A DNA stretch of 64,000 nt from FEN-1297 sp963834015 (GTDB lineage: Bacteria > Bacteroidota > Ignavibacteria > Ignavibacteriales > Ignavibacteriaceae), in contig CAWIAG010000003.1 of assembly GCA_963834015.1 (NCBI GenBank), positions 1-64,000 on the forward strand. Reading direction: 5' to 3'. The translations under genes and the position numbers were made by a program. Below the pieces are notes generated by a model. The model was given only the letters and a program-made list of their open reading frames with translations. It did not search any database and was not told where the DNA came from. Shown in pieces: positions 58,497 through 64,000 of the stretch. Position 1 is the stretch's first letter; the number at the start of each line of letters is the position of its first letter.

Positions 58497-61400
58497 ATGA
58501 ACGTAAATAATTTCGAGAAATTATTTACAGTAATAATACTGTTAATATTCTCTATATCATTTATTACAAAGGCACAGATCAATGATAATAAAGACAAAAA
58601 AAATTTGGGAATATCACAGCTTGCAAAAGGGTTTAAAACTCTTCCGGATTCAACCAAGCCAAGTTGTTATTGGTACTGGCTTAGCGATAACATATCCCGT
58701 GAGGGAGTTACCCGCGATTTGGAATCAATGGCTAAAGTAGGAATTGGGCGGGCATTTATTGGAAATATAGGTCTTGATACTGCGGAAACTTCTTATGGCA
58801 AAGTAAAAATGTTTTCAGATGAGTGGTGGAAGGTTACGGAACAAGCAATGAGTACTGCTACAAAGCTTGGAATAAATATCGGGATGTTTAATGGTCCAGG
58901 CTGGAGCCAATCCGGCGGCCCATGGATAACACCGGATAAATCAATGAGGTACATTGCCGGTTACGAACAGGATGTAACTGGTCCCGAGGAGTTAAACCAG
59001 AAACTGGATTTACCTGATAAGAATTTTCAAGATGTGGCTGTTTTGGCTTTCCCGGTTCCGGATAATGATAATTCGAATATTATAACTCAAAATCCACAAA
59101 TTAGTTCCAATATAGAAATTAATAATTTAAAGAATATACTGGATGGGGATCAAAATACTGAAGCAATTTTCCCTGAAAGTATAACTTCTGATAAAACATT
59201 AAATATTGATATTGAAGTCAAGGATGCTTTTACGGCAAGAAGTTTATCATTGTATTCTGCCAAAAAACCAATCAAGTGTGATTGCGAATTTCAATATTAC
59301 GCTAACGGTGAATATAAAACTATTAAAAAATTTGAATTTGACAGAAGCAACCCGGGAAAGAATGTTGGATTCATTCCATACGGTCCCGTTACGATTTCGT
59401 TTTCAGCTATTAAGGCAGCTAAATTCAGACTTGTAATGACCAATATGCAACCGGTTGGGGGATTGGCCGAAATTGTGATTTCCGGAGCACCAAAAGTAGA
59501 GAGATATATTGAGAAACAACTTGCTAAAATGTTTCAAACCCCCCATCCTATGTGGAATGATTATCAGTGGGCTCCGCAACCGGAACCGGATGATCCGGCT
59601 ATGATATTAAAGCCATCACAAATAATAAACATTACAAAAAATTTATCATCAAACGGTGAATTAAAATGGAGTGTCCCTGAAGGGAATTGGAAAATTATTA
59701 GGTTTGGTATGCTGCCTACAGGAGTAACCAATGCTCCCGCAACGCCTGAAGGGCGCGGATTAGAAGTTGATAAGATGAGTAAACCGGATATTTATTACCA
59801 TTTTAATTCATTTATAAAGAAGGTTCAGGATCGAATCCCAGCCAATGAGCGTAAGACATGGAAATTAGTTGTTGAAGATAGTTATGAGACAGGTTCTGAA
59901 AACTGGACAGATGATTTTGCAAAAATATTTAAAGAAAATTATGGATATGATCCTCTGCCTTGGCTGCCGGTTTTTACCGGTAGAATTGTTGGCAGCGCTG
60001 ATTTATCCGACCGGTTCTTATGGGATGTACGCAGATTAGTTGCCGATTTAATTGCTAAAAATTATGTTGGAGGCTTGAGCGAGGTAAGCCATAAAAATGG
60101 ATTTACTACATGGCTGGAAAATTACGGGCATTGGGGCTATCCGGGTGAATTTTTGATGTATGGAAGTCGATCCGATGAAGTATCCGGAGAATTTTGGGCT
60201 GAGGGAGAGTTGGGTAGTATTGAATTAAGAGATGCTTCATCGGCAGCACATATTTATGGTAAAACAAAAGTCAGTTCTGAATCCTTTACTGCTGCATTCA
60301 GGTCTTATGAAAGATATCCTGCTATGTTGAAAAAGAGAGGTGATTGGGCCTTCACAGAAGGAATAAATAATACCCTATTTCATGTATATATTACTCAGCC
60401 GTATGAAGATAAATTCCCGGGTGTTAATGCATGGTTCGGGACAGAATTTAACAGACATAATACGTGGTTCGGGTTTTTTAAACCATTCGTAGATTATATG
60501 CGAAGATGCAATTATATGCTGCAGCAAGGTAAAGTTGTAAACGATGTAGCATATTTTATTGGTGAAGATGCACCCAAGATGACGGGTGTCAGGGATCCGG
60601 AATTACCTGTAGGTTATTCTTTTGATTATATAAATGCAGAAGTTATTGAAAACAGGCTATCAGTAAAAGACGGCAAGCTTGTTTTACCGGATGGTATGTC
60701 ATATCGTATGCTTGTTCTGCCAAAGCTTGAAACAATGCGTCCGGAAGTGTTAAAGAAAATTCGCGATTTAGTTTCAATGGGAGCTGTAGTGCTTGGGCAG
60801 CCTCCGCAAAAATCTCCCAGCATGCAGGGCTATCCGCAGTCCGACACAGACATTAAAAAATATGCAAAAGAATTGTGGGGGAAAGTCGATGGTCAAAACG
60901 TTAAGTATGCAAAATATGGTAAAGGAATGGTTATGAACGGGCTTGACATGAAGTCAGCTTTAAATATTCTAAATGTAGCGCCTGATTTTAACGTTGGTGA
61001 AAATGAAGGGGTTCTTTTTATACACCGCAAATTATCTTCAGGTGATATTTATTTTGTTACGAACCAAAAGGATACTACTATTAACATAAATCCTGCTTTC
61101 CGTGTTAATGGAGAGCGGCCTGAATTCTGGGATGCTGTAACAGGAGAAACTAGAATATTACCGGACTTTACTGAAAATCAATCGAGTACAACGGTGCCAT
61201 TGAAGCTTGTTCCCTACCAGAGTGGGTTTATAGTTTTCACCAAAGACGCTAAAAAGCTCAGTCCATCCGGAATTCTAACAAATTTCCCTGATCCTAAAAT
61301 AGTTTTAAAGTTATCTGAACCATGGGTTATTACATTCGATCCTAAAATGAGAGGTCCGGAAAATCCTGTGGTTTTTAATACTCTTCAGGATTGGACAAAA

Positions 61401-61787
61401 CAGAGCGATGATAATATAAAATATTATTCTGGAACCGCTGTATACAGTACTAAATTTAATTTAACTAATCTGCCCAAAGGTGAAAAACTTTATCTAAATC
61501 TGGGAAATGTTATGACGAATGCGAAAGTTAAATTGAATGGTGTGGATTTGGGCGGTGTGTGGACGCCACCATGGCAGGTAGATATTACAAAATCTATAAA
61601 GAATGGCGAGAACAATTTAGAAATTGAAATTGCCAATACATGGGTTAACAGAATAATAGGCGACTTGAATTTACCCGAATCCGAACGAAAAATATGGACT
61701 AACGACCATCCCTATAAAGCAGACAGCCCATTACAACCTGCCGGATTGTTAGGCCCTGTTACTGTAACTTCTGTTAGATATAATTAA
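58497..61787 (+). CDS. Alpha-L-rhamnosidase-like, GH106
   Basis: With the ATG at 58497 the product has 1096 residues. The ATG at 58488 lies inside the AAAGGATG ribosome site. The signal peptide runs to about TKAQ. The protein follows GH106 order: catalytic barrel start PSCYWYWLSDNISREGVTRDLESMAKVGIGRAFIGN, GMFNGPGWSQSGGPWITP, VVEDSYETGSENWTDDF and EFWAEGELGSIELRDASSAAHIYGK with conserved Glu residues, then a Rossmann-like region (MLVLPKLETMRPEVL) and a C-terminal GH2-type sugar-binding domain (KLNGVDLGGVWTPPWQVDIT). Known GH106 enzymes invert alpha-L-rhamnosides such as those in rhamnogalacturonan-II. It is the fifth rhamnosidase-type gene here. Confidence 0.88.
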   Translation: MNVNNFEKLFTVIILLIFSISFITKAQINDNKDKKNLGISQLAKGFKTLPDSTKPSCYWYWLSDNISREGVTRDLESMAKVGIGRAFIGNIGLDTAETSYGKVKMFSDEWWKVTEQAMSTATKLGINIGMFNGPGWSQSGGPWITPDKSMRYIAGYEQDVTGPEELNQKLDLPDKNFQDVAVLAFPVPDNDNSNIITQNPQISSNIEINNLKNILDGDQNTEAIFPESITSDKTLNIDIEVKDAFTARSLSLYSAKKPIKCDCEFQYYANGEYKTIKKFEFDRSNPGKNVGFIPYGPVTISFSAIKAAKFRLVMTNMQPVGGLAEIVISGAPKVERYIEKQLAKMFQTPHPMWNDYQWAPQPEPDDPAMILKPSQIINITKNLSSNGELKWSVPEGNWKIIRFGMLPTGVTNAPATPEGRGLEVDKMSKPDIYYHFNSFIKKVQDRIPANERKTWKLVVEDSYETGSENWTDDFAKIFKENYGYDPLPWLPVFTGRIVGSADLSDRFLWDVRRLVADLIAKNYVGGLSEVSHKNGFTTWLENYGHWGYPGEFLMYGSRSDEVSGEFWAEGELGSIELRDASSAAHIYGKTKVSSESFTAAFRSYERYPAMLKKRGDWAFTEGINNTLFHVYITQPYEDKFPGVNAWFGTEFNRHNTWFGFFKPFVDYMRRCNYMLQQGKVVNDVAYFIGEDAPKMTGVRDPELPVGYSFDYINAEVIENRLSVKDGKLVLPDGMSYRMLVLPKLETMRPEVLKKIRDLVSMGAVVLGQPPQKSPSMQGYPQSDTDIKKYAKELWGKVDGQNVKYAKYGKGMVMNGLDMKSALNILNVAPDFNVGENEGVLFIHRKLSSGDIYFVTNQKDTTININPAFRVNGERPEFWDAVTGETRILPDFTENQSSTTVPLKLVPYQSGFIVFTKDAKKLSPSGILTNFPDPKIVLKLSEPWVITFDPKMRGPENPVVFNTLQDWTKQSDDNIKYYSGTAVYSTKFNLTNLPKGEKLYLNLGNVMTNAKVKLNGVDLGGVWTPPWQVDITKSIKNGENNLEIEIANTWVNRIIGDLNLPESERKIWTNDHPYKADSPLQPAGLLGPVTVTSVRYN

Positions 61788-61813
61788 TTAAATTATTTCT
61801 TTGGGAATTTTAA

Positions 61814-63958
61814 ATGGCTATTAATATGAAACTATTAATGCTACTTTTCTTCCTTGTTAACATTACGCTTTTTCTTTGCAATAAAACCAATGCCGGAATT
61901 AGGAAGGAGATCAGCCTAAACGGTAAGTGGGATATTGCGGAGAGTTTATCCGGAAATAAAATGCCTGATAATTATAGCCATAAGATTATTGTTCCCGGTT
62001 TTGTCGATTTAGCTTCTCCTTCTTTTGACAGCACGGGAGTAAAATGCTATAAGAGAAATTATTATTGGTACAGACGTTTCTTTAAAATAAATGATCCGTT
62101 ACTTCAAGTTGCTTTTTTAAAGATTAATAAAGCGGTTTATGGTACAGATGTATATCTAAACGGCAATAAAGTCGGATCTAACTTATTTTGTTTTACGCCT
62201 ACATTATTAGATATAAAAAAATATTTAAAGCCTTCAGGCGAAAGAAATGAATTATTAATTCGAGTTGGCGCTTATTACGATGCGGTGCCGGATTCAATTC
62301 CTGTGGGGATGGATTTTGAAAAAATACATTACCTTTCCGGGATATATGATGATGTTGAAATAATTTTATCAGGTATTCCCTTTATTGATAATATACAAAT
62401 TGCCCCGGATGTAAATAACAAATTGATCCGGGTTGAAGCAGAAATCAGAAGTGATAAAAAGTCTGATAATTTTGAATTGCATTATTCTGTTGTTGAACGG
62501 AATTCTTCTAAGGAGGTTGTATCAGGTAAAACAAAACCGGAATCAATCGATGCTATAAATGAAAACGTTATAGATTTTACCATCCCGGTAAAAAATTGTC
62601 ATTTATGGTCGCCTGAAGATCCATTTTTATATCACTTAATTATATCTACTGGAGGTGATAACAAAAAGATTACATTCGGGATGCGTTCTTTTACTTTTGA
62701 CGGTGCAAATAATCATGCAGTATTAAACGGAAAACCTTATTCAATGCTTGGTACTAACATTTGTTTCTTCCGTTTTTCCGAAGATTCTTCGAGAGGTAAT
62801 TTACCGTGGAATGAAAAATGGGTTCGAAAATTATTCGGGAAATTCAAGGAAATGAACTGGAATTGTATACGTTATTGTATAGGATTTCCTCCCGAAAAAT
62901 GGTACCAGATTGCCGACGAAACCGGTTTTCTAATCCAGAACGAGTACCCAGTCTGGTATGGGCCTGATGGAAATTCAAAAATTAAAGCTGATGTTTTGAC
63001 TGAAGAATACACCAGATGGATGAGAGAACAATGGAATCACCCCTGCGTAGTTATCTGGGATGCACAAAACGAAACCGTTACAAATGAATCAGGTAAAGCT
63101 ATTGATGCAGTCCGTCATCTTGATATGTCCAATCGGCCCTGGGATAATGGATGGGGCGTTCCGCAATCCGATAATGACTGTATTGAATCACACCCTTACT
63201 TGTTTATGCAATATAAAGCTACTTCAACCAGACCGACTGATAGGGGATACTTAAATGATTTGTTTAATATTGAAAGGGAACCCGATTTCAATGATGCAAA
63301 TCAATATTCACCTTCTCCCAAAGGGCGTTATAAAAATGCGGTGGTTATAAATGAATATGATTGGTTATGGTTGAATAGAAATGGCAGTGTTACTTTTAAT
63401 TCTGATAGTGTTTATATTAAATTATTCGGTGAAAATATATCCGTTGAAAAGCTAAGAATTATTCATGCTGAAAACATTGCCATACTCACCGAGTATTGGC
63501 GGTGCCACCGTAAAGCCGCTGCGCTTATGCACTTCTGCGAATTAGGTTATTCAAGACCATATGAACCTAAGGGATTTACAAGTGATGATTGGATTGATGT
63601 GAAAAATTTAATTTTCGAGCCTAATTTTGAAAAATACGTTAAACATGAATTCCTGCCTGTTTGTATTATGATTGATAAATGGGATAAAATATATTCTGCA
63701 GGCGAAGCAATACAAGTCCCTGTTTATTGTATAAATGATTTAAATAGTGTTTGGGAAGGTACCTTGAAACTCACATTAAAAGATAAAAATAAAAAAATTA
63801 TTGTCTTAAAACGAAAAATTAATATTCCCGGTTTTGGAAAAACTATCGTTGATTTTAATGTTAATATTCCGAAAATAACCGGCAATTATCAATTGATTGC
63901 TGAAACATTATTTAAAAATGATATTGTGAAAAGTATAAGAAATTTTTCAATTAAGTAA
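61814..63958 (+). CDS. GH2-family beta-glycosidase
   Basis: This 714-residue protein has a signal peptide; a second ATG at 61826 is possible. A jelly-roll domain (ISLNGKWDIAESL, YYWYRRFFKI, VYLNGNKVG) and an Ig-like domain precede a TIM barrel (SMLGTNICFFRFSED) with acid/base Glu420 in WDAQNE and nucleophile Glu514 in VINEYDWLW. A C-terminal Ig-like domain follows. It is shorter than LacZ and closer to beta-galactosidase/glucuronidase-like GH2 enzymes of glycan loci. It would remove beta-galactose, glucuronate or a related unit. It lies 26 bp after the GH106 gene, so they share a transcript. A weak hairpin ends the gene. Confidence 0.85.
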   Translation: MAINMKLLMLLFFLVNITLFLCNKTNAGIRKEISLNGKWDIAESLSGNKMPDNYSHKIIVPGFVDLASPSFDSTGVKCYKRNYYWYRRFFKINDPLLQVAFLKINKAVYGTDVYLNGNKVGSNLFCFTPTLLDIKKYLKPSGERNELLIRVGAYYDAVPDSIPVGMDFEKIHYLSGIYDDVEIILSGIPFIDNIQIAPDVNNKLIRVEAEIRSDKKSDNFELHYSVVERNSSKEVVSGKTKPESIDAINENVIDFTIPVKNCHLWSPEDPFLYHLIISTGGDNKKITFGMRSFTFDGANNHAVLNGKPYSMLGTNICFFRFSEDSSRGNLPWNEKWVRKLFGKFKEMNWNCIRYCIGFPPEKWYQIADETGFLIQNEYPVWYGPDGNSKIKADVLTEEYTRWMREQWNHPCVVIWDAQNETVTNESGKAIDAVRHLDMSNRPWDNGWGVPQSDNDCIESHPYLFMQYKATSTRPTDRGYLNDLFNIEREPDFNDANQYSPSPKGRYKNAVVINEYDWLWLNRNGSVTFNSDSVYIKLFGENISVEKLRIIHAENIAILTEYWRCHRKAAALMHFCELGYSRPYEPKGFTSDDWIDVKNLIFEPNFEKYVKHEFLPVCIMIDKWDKIYSAGEAIQVPVYCINDLNSVWEGTLKLTLKDKNKKIIVLKRKINIPGFGKTIVDFNVNIPKITGNYQLIAETLFKNDIVKSIRNFSIK

Positions 63959-63965
63959 AAAATAT

Positions 63966-63987
63966 AATAACATTTTAGAATGTTATT
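63966..63987 (+). terminator. AT-rich hairpin after GH2 gene
   Basis: AATAACATT (63966-63974) pairs exactly with AATGTTATT (63979-63987) around a TTAG loop. It is AT-only except two pairs and lacks a long T run, so it is a weak terminator candidate at the window edge. Confidence 0.5.
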
Positions 63988-64000
63988 AATCTTGAATTCT

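Noticed and set aside
1..64000. CRISPR arrays or insertion sequences with transposase
   Set aside because: No regularly spaced repeat-spacer pattern, cas genes or transposase genes were seen.

Overview
The window looks like chromosome of an uncultured member of the Ignavibacteria (Bacteroidota/Chlorobi side). The main pointers are two secreted proteins ending in a type IX secretion sorting domain of the NYPNPFNPST...LKVYNILGQEVATLV type, a TonB-dependent receptor, AT-rich DNA, and ordinary Shine-Dalgarno and TTGACA-type promoters, which classical Bacteroidetes mostly lack. The species assignment is inference.

Left part (1-10009): an integrated mobile element of about 10 kb in the 3' end of a tRNA-Thr gene. 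The tRNA 3' tail lies at 1-17 and a displaced 3' half at 9964-10007, giving a 16-bp direct repeat (4-19 and 9994-10009). The element carries a tyrosine integrase, an AlpA-type excisionase, a VRR-NUC nuclease, a restriction-modification pair whose methylase has a HEAT-like N-terminal half, several small unknown genes, a virion/ejection-like 649-residue protein, a stub of an ATPase cut at its Walker A motif, and two exported cargo proteins. No capsid, terminase or portal gene is present, so it is a decayed prophage or satellite. It also holds three strongly folded non-coding segments (4654-4762, 4778-4903, 7994-8130) and two clusters of short repeats set 10 bp apart near its ends.

Right part (10160-63958): a long carbohydrate-use locus. 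An AraC regulator (10160-11056, minus) faces a run of plus-strand genes. First come a GH71/99-like enzyme, a GH127, two GH78-type rhamnosidases and an arabinose/fucose-type isomerase (11582-23010). Then come a LacI regulator with a visible promoter and operators (23433-24729), a TonB receptor with no SusD, and a T9SS-sorted beta-helix-like protein (24888-29916). Then follow two more GH78-type enzymes, GH43, PA14-containing GH3, a DUF5722+GH71/99 fusion, further GH43, BNR propeller, GH127-like and GH3 genes (30091-51557). An L-rhamnose module rhaM-rhaT-rhaA is next (51724-54548). The end holds WbsX/GH99-like, GH37-like, an interrupted gene, GH106 and GH2 (54652-63958).

Together the locus would strip L-rhamnose (four GH78-type plus one GH106 enzyme), L-arabinose (GH127, GH43), and beta-linked hexoses (GH2, GH3) from a branched glycan, import oligosaccharides through the TonB receptor, take up rhamnose with RhaT and isomerise it with RhaA. 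No polysaccharide lyase, no SusD, no rhamnulokinase and no rhamnulose-1-phosphate aldolase are in the window. A rhamnose- and arabinose-rich plant or algal glycan (arabinogalactan, rhamnogalacturonan side chains, gum) is a fair guess for the substrate, not a demonstration. Short coding-like remnants at 11253-11357 and 47154-47240, and a stop-interrupted gene at 57571-58380, show the locus has been rearranged.
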